DNA of 64,000 bases from Streptococcus sp. LPB0220. GTDB taxonomy: Bacteria > Bacillota > Bacilli > Lactobacillales > Streptococcaceae. Both the position numbers and the translations under genes were made by a program. The stretch lies in the NCBI RefSeq assembly GCF_008727815.1, contig NZ_CP044230.1, positions 356,001 to 420,000 on the forward strand. Reading direction: 5' to 3'. Below the pieces are notes generated by a model that saw only the letters and a list, made by a program, of their open reading frames with translations, was not told the origin of the DNA and did not search any database. This document shows positions 9,052 to 17,436 of this stretch, in pieces; positions within the stretch are counted from its first letter, which is position 1; each line of letters begins with the position of its first letter.

Positions 9052-9312
9052 CTACTGATTTTGTAACCAACGATTGATTTCAGATTTGCTAAAGCGAACA
9101 GTTTTACCAACTCGAATGATGGGTAAACCTTTTTTAATCCAGTTATCTAGTGTATTGTTCGAAATACTTAGGTAGTTACAGGTTTGTTGCTTGTTCATAA
9201 ATGGACTATCAATATTGCTATTATCTAGTCGATTTTCAATTTCTTGCTTGATTAAGTCAGCGATCAAATGCTGAATTTGGTGAATCTGTTCATCTGGTAG
9301 AATGACTTCCAT
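9052..9312 (-). CDS. xis: Excisionase / MerR-like HTH protein
   Basis: 86 residues. The second half is a winged helix-turn-helix of the excisionase (HTH_17) type: MNKQQTCNYLSISNNTLDNWIKKG, then GKTVRFSKSEINRWL. The first 35 residues are polar and helical. It is placed directly upstream of int on the same strand, the standard recombination-module order. Predicted to bend att DNA and bias recombination toward excision. Confidence 0.8.
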   Translation of the reverse strand: MEVILPDEQIHQIQHLIADLIKQEIENRLDNSNIDSPFMNKQQTCNYLSISNNTLDNWIKKGLPIIRVGKTVRFSKSEINRWLQNQ

Positions 9313-9375
9313 GTTTTACCTCGCTTGAGTTTTTAATGTTAGTATGAGATAATAGCAACAACAAAAGTAGTTGTG

Positions 9376-10749
9376 CTATTTTTGTTGATTGTTTGGGTTA
9401 TCGTTGTTCGTTTGGTCGCTTGCATCGATAACCTTTTTTGTTTTGTTCCAATTCATATTTGTCGTCACTGTTTCTAGAATTTCTTCTAACGCCTCATCTC
9501 GCTGAATAGCAGGAGACTTTTGAAAAGTGTAAGAATGGTGGACCCGAATGTTAGTTCCGAAGGCTTCTATTGTGCTTTCCTCTGCTGTTTTTTCGTGAGG
9601 ACAAACATGAAAAATGTCATTGTGTATGTGTACTAACAAGTCAATTCTTCGTACAAATTGTCCTAAGTCTTCATTGTGGTTTCCATTCGCAAAATAGAAT
9701 AGCTCAACTGGTAACTTTGTACTTGTTATTATAATCACTCTTGCTGAGCCCATTTTATTATGATAACGAGCTGATATTGGACTTATTGTGTATGGATCTA
9801 ATAACTTTAACCAGTCGGAAACAGTGAAACTATTTCCTTTAATATCATCAAGGAATAGAATTTCTTGACCGCTGTATTCGTCGAATGCATTTGTAGAAGC
9901 AGTCATACATGCTTCCCAATTTAATCCATTTTTCACTGCGCTTGCTTGAATAAGCTCTATCAAGTCTTTGCTGAGTTTCGTTTTTCCTACACCGCTACTA
10001 GCTTGTATAAAAATTACTGTCTTCTTAAATTTTCCTGCTTCAAGTTCTGCTATTGTACGGTAACTTCTACGCTCCCCAGCAGTTTCTAAGGCTTCGTTTA
10101 TTTTGCGTTTATGTTGGCCGTAGATAGCATAATACTCATCTGTTAGCATGATATTACGCTTAGTCACTTCACCATCTAATATCCGTTCAACTAGCCAATC
10201 AACACTGAGGTTTGTTTCCTTAGCTTTTTTTGTTGCTCTACCTTTAAGCCATGTCTCTATGCTTCGATTGTAGATGCTTGTGTAATCTTCTCCTAAGACG
10301 GTGGTGACTTCTTCTGGCCGGTATTGATATTTTGTTTCGTCTTTTGCATGTGTCAAGTATGCTAAGCAATTGTCATAACCATACCTACCGGACTTGAGCT
10401 TTTCTAAGTACTGAGGTTCAATCCCTATAGCTAAGGCTATTTTATTTAAAGAAGCTCCCCTCTCAAATTTAAAGAGAAAGTGAACGTGAATTGCTTTCTT
10501 CTCAATAGAATTTTTCATTAGTTTTTGATCCCAAACACGTACTTCATCTTTGTCGTGTTTAATACCATAAGCTTCTTTAACGGTGATATTAGCTTTATTT
10601 AACTTATTAATCACCGTTTCAAGTAAAGGACGTATATCACCATCTCTGGCTAGCTTTACGGATGTTATATCATCCCAAGTTTTCCAATGTTCATCCTCTA
10701 ATTGTTGGACCAACATAATTGCAGTAAGATTTGCTTCTTTCTTCCCCAT
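9376..10749 (-). CDS. HUH-type replication initiator/relaxase with SF3-like helicase domain
   Basis: 457 residues with two domains. The N-terminal ~190 residues look like a rolling-circle Rep: an HUH-like metal motif in IHVHFLFKFE and a candidate catalytic Tyr in CLAYLTHAKDE. The C-terminal domain is an ATPase with Walker A SSGVGKTKLSKD (near 257), Walker B EILFLDDIKG and a motif-C-like VIIITSTKLP. HUH plus superfamily-3 helicase is the architecture of Reps of CRESS-DNA viruses and related bacterial plasmids. In streptococcal mobilizable elements such proteins (PF01719 plus PF00910 type, from memory) act as relaxases. A strongly structured 131-bp segment lies immediately upstream (10782-10913). 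Which Tyr nicks DNA is inferred. Confidence 0.8.
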   Translation of the reverse strand: MGKKEANLTAIMLVQQLEDEHWKTWDDITSVKLARDGDIRPLLETVINKLNKANITVKEAYGIKHDKDEVRVWDQKLMKNSIEKKAIHVHFLFKFERGASLNKIALAIGIEPQYLEKLKSGRYGYDNCLAYLTHAKDETKYQYRPEEVTTVLGEDYTSIYNRSIETWLKGRATKKAKETNLSVDWLVERILDGEVTKRNIMLTDEYYAIYGQHKRKINEALETAGERRSYRTIAELEAGKFKKTVIFIQASSGVGKTKLSKDLIELIQASAVKNGLNWEACMTASTNAFDEYSGQEILFLDDIKGNSFTVSDWLKLLDPYTISPISARYHNKMGSARVIIITSTKLPVELFYFANGNHNEDLGQFVRRIDLLVHIHNDIFHVCPHEKTAEESTIEAFGTNIRVHHSYTFQKSPAIQRDEALEEILETVTTNMNWNKTKKVIDASDQTNNDNPNNQQK

Positions 10750-10781
10750 GGTTATAGTTACCTCATTTAATTTTATTATTC

Positions 10782-10913
10782 TTCTAACTATTCCCGTGAT
10801 AGAGCAAGGATTTGATTTTTATCAAGAATGCTCAAAGCCCTGTTCTATCTGGTTTTTTGGTATGCACGGCACTTGACAAGCCCAGTGCCGTGCAGGCGTT
10901 GGAATAGTTAGAA
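10782..10913. other. Candidate replication origin / oriT
   Basis: The rep-tcpA gap (10750-11028) holds no gene but a nested inverted-repeat structure. A perfect 13-bp repeat (10782-10794 with 10901-10913) encloses an imperfect stem (10798-10809 with 10838-10849) capped by TTGAT/ATCAA, and a perfect 9-bp hairpin GCACGGCAC/GTGCCGTGC (10864-10872, 10885-10893) whose 12-base loop is TTGACAAGCCCA. This layout, just upstream of an HUH Rep gene, fits a double-strand origin or oriT with the nick site in a hairpin loop. The function is inferred. Confidence 0.55.
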
Positions 10914-11028
10914 TTAGTTTTGTTTCATTTTTTCAAAATGACCGATTGTGAATTATCGGCTTCGTCATGAATCCATTTCTTGCTTCAACAGACTTAGCTA
11001 GTTGGAATACAAATGGATTTCCCATTAT

Positions 11029-12384
11029 CTAATCCTCAAACCAAGGTGTTTCAAAAAAATGAGGTTCATTTTCCCATTTTCTTCCGCTTCCAACAATCCT
11101 TGCTAGACCTTGCCCTTTATCATATGAGCGTTTAGGCATATCACTGAATCCACTCATTAAATATTGACGTTCTGAGGCGCTGTCGGCAGCTCCACCAAGC
11201 ATAATAACAGCATCAGAACAGTTTACACGAGATAAACTAGGTAAGAATCCCTCTTTAGTAGCATATTGAGATATAGCGATAATATGAATCCCAGCAGACC
11301 CGCCAGTAGCGGAAAGACGGTTGATAGCAGTAGTCCAGCGTGACGTGAGTTTTAGATTTTTATCCACTTTATCCAAAGATTCGAGAGAAGCGTTTAGGTT
11401 TCCTAGCTCGTCTACGAAAAGTCCAATATCCGGCATATTCTCCATTTCGAGGTACTTTTCTTTGTTAGCTTCGTTGATTTCAGCAAGCCGTTCGTCCATT
11501 ACAGAACACCAAAACTCAACACGCTCTACAATTTTAACAGGGTCTGATTGACCATCAAACTCCTTAACGTATCTATCATACTTAGCGGAATTATATTCAA
11601 CAACCCAACCTTGTAACAACATTAAACGAGCCATATAACGACCAGCAAGCACGGATTTCCCTGCTCGAGTGCGAGCAATGATGCTCAAATGAGGTACAAT
11701 ATCCGAATGCCATACTAGGTCTTTTGAAAGTTGTATCGCATGTCTATCATCGTTAACAAATGGCTGTAATGAATCTGTACAGTCTTTTACAAACAAACGC
11801 TGTGAAGTAAGCGTATCTTCGATGAAAAAAATGATGTAGCTATCACCAGCTGTGAGTTCAGAGTTAATAACAGCAAATCTTTGATATTTGCCTGCTAAGA
11901 TTCCCGATACACGTTGCTCAAATTTATCACGGTTAGCACGTTCCCAATTTGCTATGTTCTCGATGGCGATATAACCATTCAGTAGGTCTTCGTCTATCCA
12001 GACACGTATTTCTGGCATCTCCTGCCCGTAGCGTGTAGTATTAGATAACTCGAGGACATCTGTGATTTGTTTGTCGTTGATTAAACGTGTTAATTGCTTT
12101 GCTAATTTTCGCGCTTTGTTTGACATAGGCGGTATCTCAATAGAGGAAACTTCTTCACGTTGGAACCAAGTATACAATAGCATAATGAATGTGATGATCG
12201 TTACGGCGATACTGTATATCAATGGTTTTACCAGATATGTTGACAGTACCGTTATTGTTTGATGTATGCAGAGGATCAATCCAGTTAACCCAATTGTAAC
12301 CGTAAGGGCTATCAGAGAGAGTTGATAGCCCTGAGGTGTACAATTTGGTATAGGTCTGATTCTTCGGTATTTATGTCTACGCAT
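11029..12384 (-). CDS. TcpA/FtsK-type DNA translocase (coupling protein)
   Basis: 451 residues. The start at 12384 gives MRRHKYRRIRPIPN, matching the conserved R-x-RIRP opening of Tn916 Orf21/YdcQ proteins. The open frame extends further upstream through a TTG, but that part overlaps the preceding gene. Two transmembrane segments lie at about residues 22-85 (LSLIALTVTIGLTGLILCI and IAVTIITFIMLLYTW). The FtsK-like ATPase has Walker A ARTRAGKSVLAGR and Walker B DIGLFVDELGN, with a later IHIIAISQ sensor. It would deliver the Rep-bound DNA strand to a conjugation pore, probably supplied by a helper element, as no mating-channel genes are present. The start overlaps the upstream gene's stop by 8 bases. 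Confidence 0.82.
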   Translation of the reverse strand: MRRHKYRRIRPIPNCTPQGYQLSLIALTVTIGLTGLILCIHQTITVLSTYLVKPLIYSIAVTIITFIMLLYTWFQREEVSSIEIPPMSNKARKLAKQLTRLINDKQITDVLELSNTTRYGQEMPEIRVWIDEDLLNGYIAIENIANWERANRDKFEQRVSGILAGKYQRFAVINSELTAGDSYIIFFIEDTLTSQRLFVKDCTDSLQPFVNDDRHAIQLSKDLVWHSDIVPHLSIIARTRAGKSVLAGRYMARLMLLQGWVVEYNSAKYDRYVKEFDGQSDPVKIVERVEFWCSVMDERLAEINEANKEKYLEMENMPDIGLFVDELGNLNASLESLDKVDKNLKLTSRWTTAINRLSATGGSAGIHIIAISQYATKEGFLPSLSRVNCSDAVIMLGGAADSASERQYLMSGFSDMPKRSYDKGQGLARIVGSGRKWENEPHFFETPWFED

Positions 12385-12718
12385 TACGTGGGACCACAGA
12401 TACTGAATCAGCAGCATACCAACCGATACCATTTGCAGTTGCACCACCACGTACAATGTTGAATTGAAGAATGGTACCGAACTTAACTTCGACTTTGTTA
12501 GGAGCTTTAATGGTATATTCAAGGTCGTGGGTGGTGTCTACGACAGAATACTTGTATTTGCCATCAATTTCCTCAATTGAACCAATTGAGACTACTTTTA
12601 AAGTCGGGATAACATCAGTTGTATACTCATTTCCAGTTTTTTCACTAGTCATTACTTTTGGTTGAGTCTCATGCATTAGAACCTCCGCAAGAGTCCGATT
12701 CCAGTTAGTTTTTGCCAT
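12377..12718 (-). CDS. Conserved hypothetical element protein (113 aa)
   Basis: Not recognised with confidence. Start at 12718 (MAKTNWNRTLAEV) is chosen over longer frames because the upstream part overlaps the neighbouring gene. The sequence is beta-rich (TLKVVSIGSIEEIDGKYKY, FGTILQFNIVRGGA) and could be an OB-like or YdcP/DUF961-like fold, which in Tn916-type elements sits beside the coupling ATPase. It overlaps both neighbours, so it belongs to the same transfer/replication operon. Confidence 0.65.
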   Translation of the reverse strand: MAKTNWNRTLAEVLMHETQPKVMTSEKTGNEYTTDVIPTLKVVSIGSIEEIDGKYKYSVVDTTHDLEYTIKAPNKVEVKFGTILQFNIVRGGATANGIGWYAADSVSVVPRNA

Positions 12719-13019
12719 AGCTCTTACCTGCTTTCGTTTTTTCAAGGCTGGAAAAAATCTCTTCCAGACTGTTATTAATCTGACGTTCTTTATCAATCAG
12801 ATCTAGTAGCTCATTTTTGGACATTACGTCAATACCTACATAAGCTTTAGATAAAGTTAAGAACGACAAACCATTTTGTCCATACCAAAGCTCTCTCAGT
12901 TCAATTGGTACATTTTTAAAATGATAATCGCCACTCGCTCGTTGGTATGCCGTATTTCCGTAATTTACCAAGCGATTAGTGCGTAAATCGCGAAGTGTTT
13001 GTTTTAAATTTGTAACCAT
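12705..13019 (-). CDS. Hypothetical protein, first gene of the element's minus-strand operon
   Basis: 104 residues, no family recognised. It is polar and largely helical, with no signal peptide or membrane segment. The C-terminal third (NELLDLIDKERQINNSLEEIFSSLEKTKAG) could form a coiled coil. It overlaps the next gene by 14 bases. Its promoter region faces the repressor-like gene across an inverted-repeat operator, so it is likely the first gene controlled by that regulator. Confidence 0.6.
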   Translation of the reverse strand: MVTNLKQTLRDLRTNRLVNYGNTAYQRASGDYHFKNVPIELRELWYGQNGLSFLTLSKAYVGIDVMSKNELLDLIDKERQINNSLEEIFSSLEKTKAGKSYGKN

Positions 13020-13129
13020 GTTACTAACCTCGTTAAAATTCTAGTTGGCAAGTTCTCCGCCAACAGGAGATGTTATCACAAAAAAATTCTTTTCAAGATT
13101 TCTTTGTGATTTAATTGTATCATTTGCCA

Positions 13130-13183
13130 TTTGGTGTATTTTGGTGTAGAATGCAGATGGTTTAATAAAAAAAATACACCAAA
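13130..13183. promoter_or_regulatory. Inverted-repeat operator between divergent element genes
   Basis: A perfect 13-bp inverted repeat, TTTGGTGTATTTT (13130-13142) and AAAATACACCAAA (13171-13183), with an extra half-site TTGGTGTA at 13141-13148. The right arm ends 10 bases before the ATG of the HTH gene. This is the expected position for an autoregulatory repressor site that also controls the leftward transfer operon. Confidence 0.65.
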
Positions 13184-13193
13184 GGTGAGGAAG

Positions 13194-14537
13194 ATGGATT
13201 TTATTAATAGTAGTAATGTATTTTACCAATATACAGCAGATAGGTTGAAAAGACGTAGAGAAGTGCTGAAATTAACAAATGATGTGATTGCTAGAAAAAA
13301 AATTTTTGTGCATTACGAGGCGTATAAGGATTGGGCAACAGATGAAGATGAGCCTGAAAAATTTATAAGTGAGGATAATATAGAGAAAACGAAATTTGAC
13401 TCTACTTTAATTTCACGAATTATTAATAATGAGAGGGGAAAGATTGGAAGAAGAAGCTCCCCGAATCCTTTTTTGATCCCACCTTCATATGAAGAATTAT
13501 TAGTAAAACAGTTACAGTTTAATAGTAAACGCGAGCTATTTTGGGGAGCATCTGTTGAAACTGAATATATAGCAAAGACTTTTTATACAAATTTGTTTGA
13601 AGAAGTATTGGCTGATAATCAGTCGGAATTGAGTGAGATACTAAATTTGTGTTTAATAGATTATGTTCCTTATTCTAGAGATTTAGCGTATTACCAAATG
13701 ATTGTAGAGAGATGTATCGAACAGTATAGTGAATCTTCAGATCAGTCAGATTTGATGGGAATTAAAAAGAAAAATAGTGAAATATGGAATACATTTATTG
13801 ATTTGTTAGATAATGATTTTGAATACCTAATTAATAGTTTACAAAAAGGAGACTATTTGGTAATTATCATGTATGCAACAATTAATTTTATAATGGATTT
13901 GGTTGGGAAAAATGAGGATAGAAATGATATACACTCTGTTTTTAGTTCATTTCAGATATTAAGAACAAATATAGAATACTTCAGGAGAGAGGCGATTGGC
14001 CGTATCATTTATACAAATTTTGATAGTTTACTTGAATTGTTTCAAGATTATTTTTATAAACTGGATAATTTTAAATCTTTAAATAAAAAAATATCTAAAT
14101 TTACTTTGGATATTCTAACACCGTTTTTCAAGGAATTATTAGGCAATTCGGATGAGTTTAAAAACTACTCGCTTGGATATAGAGTAAAAAATATTATTGA
14201 AACAGATATTGAAAGTATTTTTTCTTACGCAAGTAAAGTTTCTCAAGAACAATTTGATGATACTACAAATCCGAATAGTAACATGTATAAGAAGTGGTTG
14301 CAAACTACCAAAGCTTACATATCTGATCTCAAATATATTCAGTGGCTTACAGATGGAGCAAGATTAGTAGATTCTGCTCAAAAGGATCTAGAAAGATGTT
14401 ATATAGCGTGTTCAGATATTGAAAATCTTCATAGTGATTGGTTAAAGAAGTATAATAGTTATCTCTCGAATATTGACTTAATCGAGTATGGATATTATAT
14501 GGAAGCTGATGAATACGATGAACTGCTTGATAAATGA
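13194..14537 (+). CDS. Large XRE-like transcriptional regulator of the element
   Basis: 447 residues. The start at 13194 is chosen because GAGG lies 6 to 9 bases before it; the frame is open further upstream through the operator. The N-terminal ~90 residues look like an HTH_3/XRE domain with an insertion (YTADRLKRRREVLKLTNDVIA, then STLISRIINNERG). The remaining ~350 residues are helical and acidic, of no recognised family, and could be a sensor domain. Divergent from the replication/transfer operon, it most likely controls excision and transfer. Codon use is much more AT-rich than in the flanking housekeeping genes. Confidence 0.65.
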   Translation: MDFINSSNVFYQYTADRLKRRREVLKLTNDVIARKKIFVHYEAYKDWATDEDEPEKFISEDNIEKTKFDSTLISRIINNERGKIGRRSSPNPFLIPPSYEELLVKQLQFNSKRELFWGASVETEYIAKTFYTNLFEEVLADNQSELSEILNLCLIDYVPYSRDLAYYQMIVERCIEQYSESSDQSDLMGIKKKNSEIWNTFIDLLDNDFEYLINSLQKGDYLVIIMYATINFIMDLVGKNEDRNDIHSVFSSFQILRTNIEYFRREAIGRIIYTNFDSLLELFQDYFYKLDNFKSLNKKISKFTLDILTPFFKELLGNSDEFKNYSLGYRVKNIIETDIESIFSYASKVSQEQFDDTTNPNSNMYKKWLQTTKAYISDLKYIQWLTDGARLVDSAQKDLERCYIACSDIENLHSDWLKKYNSYLSNIDLIEYGYYMEADEYDELLDK

Positions 14538-14716
14538 GAATATGATAATAAAATAAGAAATCTAAGCTTTTATCGGTTCTAGTTTTCTATTTATGGGAAC
14601 TACATGATATAATTAAAGAAAAGAAATATAGTATAAAGTTTAACAAATATATTTTTTAACGTTGATATTTAAAGAAATGATTCATTAAGAAATCTCAAGA
14701 TAATAGGAGAAACTGT

Positions 14717-15883
14717 ATGGCTAATTCTCGTCAAGCACATTTGACAAAAGCAAAAAAAGGAAAGAATGATGAATTTTATACCCAGTGGTCGGATATAGAA
14801 AAAGAGGTTAATGCATATATCGAATATAATCCAGATGTTTTTCGTAACAAAATAATTTTACTCCCAGCTGATGACCCTTTTGAGAGCAATTTTTTTAAGT
14901 TTTTTGCGACAAAGTTTAATGAATTCGGAATCAAAAAGCTGATAGCGACCTCATTTGCTCCGAGCCCTATTGTCAATACCCAATTAAGTTTGCTACCTGA
15001 ACTAATTCCGGATATCGATTTTGAAGTATCTGGTGATAAGCAGATAAAAGGAGCATACAAAATAGAATTAAATGAAGTGATTGATGAAGATGGGACTGGT
15101 ACAGTTAATATAGAAGATGTTATAAAACGTTTACAAAAAGAAAAAGATTTAATAGATTCAGGCCAAAATAGTCAAATTTTATCATATTTGAAGGGAGATA
15201 ATAACCCAGATGGCATTAGCAGGTTTTCTGCAGGTGATTTTAGAAGTGAAGAGGTAACTGGACTCCGAAATCAAGCAGATATGATAATTACTAACCCACC
15301 ATTTTCCCTATTTCGTGAGTTTTTAAGTTGGATTAATCCACTGGAGAAACAATTCTTAATCATTGGAAATATGAATGCAATTACCTATAAAGAAGTATTT
15401 CCATTGATTAAGGAAAATAAAATTTGGCTTGGTACAGGAATGGGACGCTGGATATCAGGTTTTATCGTGCCAGAAACATATGAACTGTATGGTACAGAAG
15501 CAAGGATTGAGAATGGTAATAGGATTATAGCAACGAATAATGCCCTTTGGATGACTAACATAGACCATGGAAAGAGGCATCAGCCCCTATCTTTAATGAC
15601 TATGGAAGACAATATTAAGTTTAGTAAACATAAGAATGTGAAAGGTCATGAGTATTCCACTTATGATAATTTTGATGCTATAGAGGTACCATACACAGAT
15701 GCAATACCATCTGATTTTTCAGGTATAATGGGAGTACCGATATCATTTCTTGATAAATTCAATCCAGAGCAATTTGAAATTTTAGGTCTAGATAACCCAA
15801 CCGATGAATTTATTGGGCATGGTCCTCTATTAAATGGTAAAACAAAGTATAGAAGAATCTTTATCAAAAAGGTGAATAAATGA
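14717..15883 (+). CDS. EcoRI-family adenine-specific DNA methyltransferase
   Basis: 388 residues. It has the N6-adenine methylase catalytic motif NPPF ([10 protein letters not shown], near residue 193). Its opening [18 protein letters not shown] and [16 protein letters not shown] are typical of the EcoRI_methylase family (PF13651, from memory). Expected to methylate adenine in a specific site, which cannot be predicted here. It overlaps the DUF262-HNH gene by ATGA, so the two products are made together. In a restriction pair this would be the self-protection enzyme. AGGAGA precedes the ATG. Confidence 0.85.
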   Translation: MANSRQAHLTKAKKGKNDEFYTQWSDIEKEVNAYIEYNPDVFRNKIILLPADDPFESNFFKFFATKFNEFGIKKLIATSFAPSPIVNTQLSLLPELIPDIDFEVSGDKQIKGAYKIELNEVIDEDGTGTVNIEDVIKRLQKEKDLIDSGQNSQILSYLKGDNNPDGISRFSAGDFRSEEVTGLRNQADMIITNPPFSLFREFLSWINPLEKQFLIIGNMNAITYKEVFPLIKENKIWLGTGMGRWISGFIVPETYELYGTEARIENGNRIIATNNALWMTNIDHGKRHQPLSLMTMEDNIKFSKHKNVKGHEYSTYDNFDAIEVPYTDAIPSDFSGIMGVPISFLDKFNPEQFEILGLDNPTDEFIGHGPLLNGKTKYRRIFIKKVNK

Positions 15884-17046
15884 AAACAGAATTAAATACT
15901 TACACAGTTAAAGAGATTACAGAAGGATTTGTCTACAACGAATTTGAAGGTAAGGGTCTTTTTGGATTAGCTGGAAAATTAACAATTCAACCTGAATATC
16001 AAAGAAATTATATTTATGCTGATGGTAAAAGAGATGTAGCCTGTATTGACTCGCTAATGAAGGGGTATCCATTAGGACTAATTTATTTCAATAAGGTAGA
16101 CAAAGATAAATATGAGGTTTTAGATGGTCAACAGCGGATTACATCTATAGGTAGGTATGTGAATGGAAAGTTTGCAATAGAACTGAATGGTAATAAACAT
16201 TATTTTTCAGGCTTAAGTAGGGAACAACAAGAACTTATTTTAAATTCAGTTTTACTAGTCTATGAGTGTGAAGGTACTGAAACAGAAATAAAAGAATGGT
16301 TTAAAACAATCAATATTTCAGGTGTTCCATTGAATCAGCAAGAACTAAGAAATGCTATTTATTCTGGTACATTTGTAACATTGGCTAAACAAGAGTTTTC
16401 TAATTCTCAAAATGCCAATCAACAAAAATGGCAGACATATATAAAAGGTGTACCTAATAGGCAAGAAATTCTAGAAGAAGCTTTAAAATGGGTAAGTAAG
16501 GGTAATATCGATGATTATATGTCGAAACATCGTAATGATACAGACATTAATGAATTAAAGACTTATTTTGAGACAGTTATTGATTGGGTATCTAGTGTTT
16601 TTGTAAATGTTGAATCAGAAATGCGTGGATTAGAGTGGGGAAGATTGTACGAAGAATATCATAATAATTCGTATAATCCTACTGAAATTGAACAAAGACT
16701 ATCTGAATTATATGAGGATAGTGATGTTTCAAAGAAATCGGGTATTTATGAATATTTATTAAGTAAAGAAAAACCTGAATTGATAAAATTACTATCAATC
16801 CGAGCGTTTACAGAAACAGATAAAAAGTCAAAATATAGAGAACAATCAAACGAAGCTAAAAAATCAAACATCTCAAATTGTCCTGTTTGTAATACAGATA
16901 TACCGTATGACCACATGACTCATATATGGGCATATGACGAAATGGCTGGTGACCATATTGTACCATGGAGTAAAGGCGGAAAAACAGAGCGTAACAATCT
17001 TCAAATGTTGTGTAAGCACCACAATAGTTTAAAATCTAATTACTAG
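15880..17046 (+). CDS. DUF262 plus HNH endonuclease, partner of the adjacent methylase
   Basis: 388 residues. The N-terminal DUF262 (ParB/sulfiredoxin-like, as in GmrS and BrxU) has [10 protein letters not shown], then [14 protein letters not shown], whose DGQQR motif is considered the NTP-using active site. A helical middle region follows. The C-terminal HNH nuclease (from about residue 330) has a Cys pair CPVCNTDIP, the core [14 protein letters not shown] and a second metal-site segment [11 protein letters not shown]. Known DUF262 enzymes of this kind attack modified DNA (type IV), but here the partner is a methylase, so it may instead cut unmethylated DNA. A defence role is inferred from architecture and location on a mobile element. 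Confidence 0.8.
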   Translation: MKTELNTYTVKEITEGFVYNEFEGKGLFGLAGKLTIQPEYQRNYIYADGKRDVACIDSLMKGYPLGLIYFNKVDKDKYEVLDGQQRITSIGRYVNGKFAIELNGNKHYFSGLSREQQELILNSVLLVYECEGTETEIKEWFKTINISGVPLNQQELRNAIYSGTFVTLAKQEFSNSQNANQQKWQTYIKGVPNRQEILEEALKWVSKGNIDDYMSKHRNDTDINELKTYFETVIDWVSSVFVNVESEMRGLEWGRLYEEYHNNSYNPTEIEQRLSELYEDSDVSKKSGIYEYLLSKEKPELIKLLSIRAFTETDKKSKYREQSNEAKKSNISNCPVCNTDIPYDHMTHIWAYDEMAGDHIVPWSKGGKTERNNLQMLCKHHNSLKSNY

Positions 17047-17079
17047 GAAAATTTAATTCTTGAGACTAATATTATCAAT

Positions 17080-17175
17080 GGAGAGAACTTTTGGGTAAGA
17101 TATGTTCTAATTTATGTATTTGTAGAGATTTTTACTTATCAGATTATATTAGTTAGATTAGATGAAAATTTGAGT
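17080..17175 (+). repeat. Degenerate copy of the element's right-end sequence
   Basis: TGGAGAGAACTTTTGGG and the following 30 bases (to TGTAGAG) align closely with the right-end sequence at 18122-18172 (TGGTGTGAACTTTTTGG...). This includes the shared AATTTATGTATTT, and later ATTAGATGAAA. The arm-site word TGGTGTGAA has decayed to TGGAGAGAA. No rpsI tail follows this copy. It looks like the remnant of an earlier right end, beyond which the RNA-nuclease cassette was added. The rest of 17047-17225 holds no gene that I can support. Confidence 0.55.
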
Positions 17176-17225
17176 CATAAAAATTCTTGAACGTATTGAT
17201 TAAAAAGTTTTTTTAAAATTTTTAC

Positions 17226-17254
17226 TTGACAAAGTGATGGAAATTAGGTAGTAT
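17226..17254 (+). promoter_or_regulatory. Promoter of the structured RNA upstream of the nuclease
   Basis: A consensus TTGACA (17226-17231), a 17-base spacer and TAGTAT (17249-17254); TATAGT at 17252-17257 is an alternative -10 with 20-base spacing. Transcription would start near 17261, about 175 bases before the nuclease ATG, giving a long untranslated RNA. Confidence 0.7.
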
Positions 17255-17260
17255 AGTAAT

Positions 17261-17421
17261 TGTAGAACACAACTATCGCTTTTAGCGTAGCCAAAGAATC
17301 ACTGGTCGGTCTGTTTTGGTCAGTGGTTTGTAGATAGGCTTATTTGGGTTTTATATATTTTCCGCAAGCAGACGAATAAATATATCGTAGAAAGAGGTGT
17401 AAATAGCCTCTTTATTTTTTT
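17261..17421 (+). ncRNA. Structured RNA ahead of a BECR-fold nuclease; candidate RNA antitoxin
   Basis: About 155 bases without a coding frame. Visible helices are CGCT/AGCG with a TTT loop (17277-17287), CTATC (17273-17277) with GATAG (17333-17337) or alternatively AGCC with GGCT, the 8-bp AATCACTG (17297-17304) with CAGTGGTT (17321-17328), and the 8-bp ATATATTT (17353-17360) with AAATATAT (17378-17385), whose loop holds GCAAGCAGACG. It ends in its own terminator. Promoter, structured RNA, terminator, nuclease gene is the order of type III toxin-antitoxin loci. The tandem repeats usual in ToxI-type RNAs are absent, so it would be a different class. Function inferred. Confidence 0.55.
17391..17421 (+). 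terminator. Rho-independent terminator between the RNA and the nuclease gene
   Basis: AAAGAGG (17391-17397) pairs with CCTCTTT (17407-17413), followed by ATTTTTTT. It ends 15 bases before the nuclease ATG, so it would let most transcripts end as the small RNA and a minority continue into the gene. Confidence 0.85.
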
Positions 17422-17436
17422 GAGAAAAGGTATAAT

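Noticed and set aside
9351..9380. Terminator after rep
   Set aside because: The AATAGCA/TGCTATT hairpin has its T-run on the plus strand, where no gene ends, so it does not fit as the rep terminator.
10583..10876. 97-codon plus-strand frame across the rep start and candidate origin
   Set aside because: Antisense to rep, no ribosome site; the DNA is better explained by inverted repeats.
14776..15060. 94-codon minus-strand frame inside the methylase
   Set aside because: Shadow of the methylase gene, which has clear family motifs.
17261..17421. CRISPR or tracr-like array before the nuclease gene
   Set aside because: No direct repeats or spacers; single-copy hairpins only. No CRISPR array was seen anywhere in the window.
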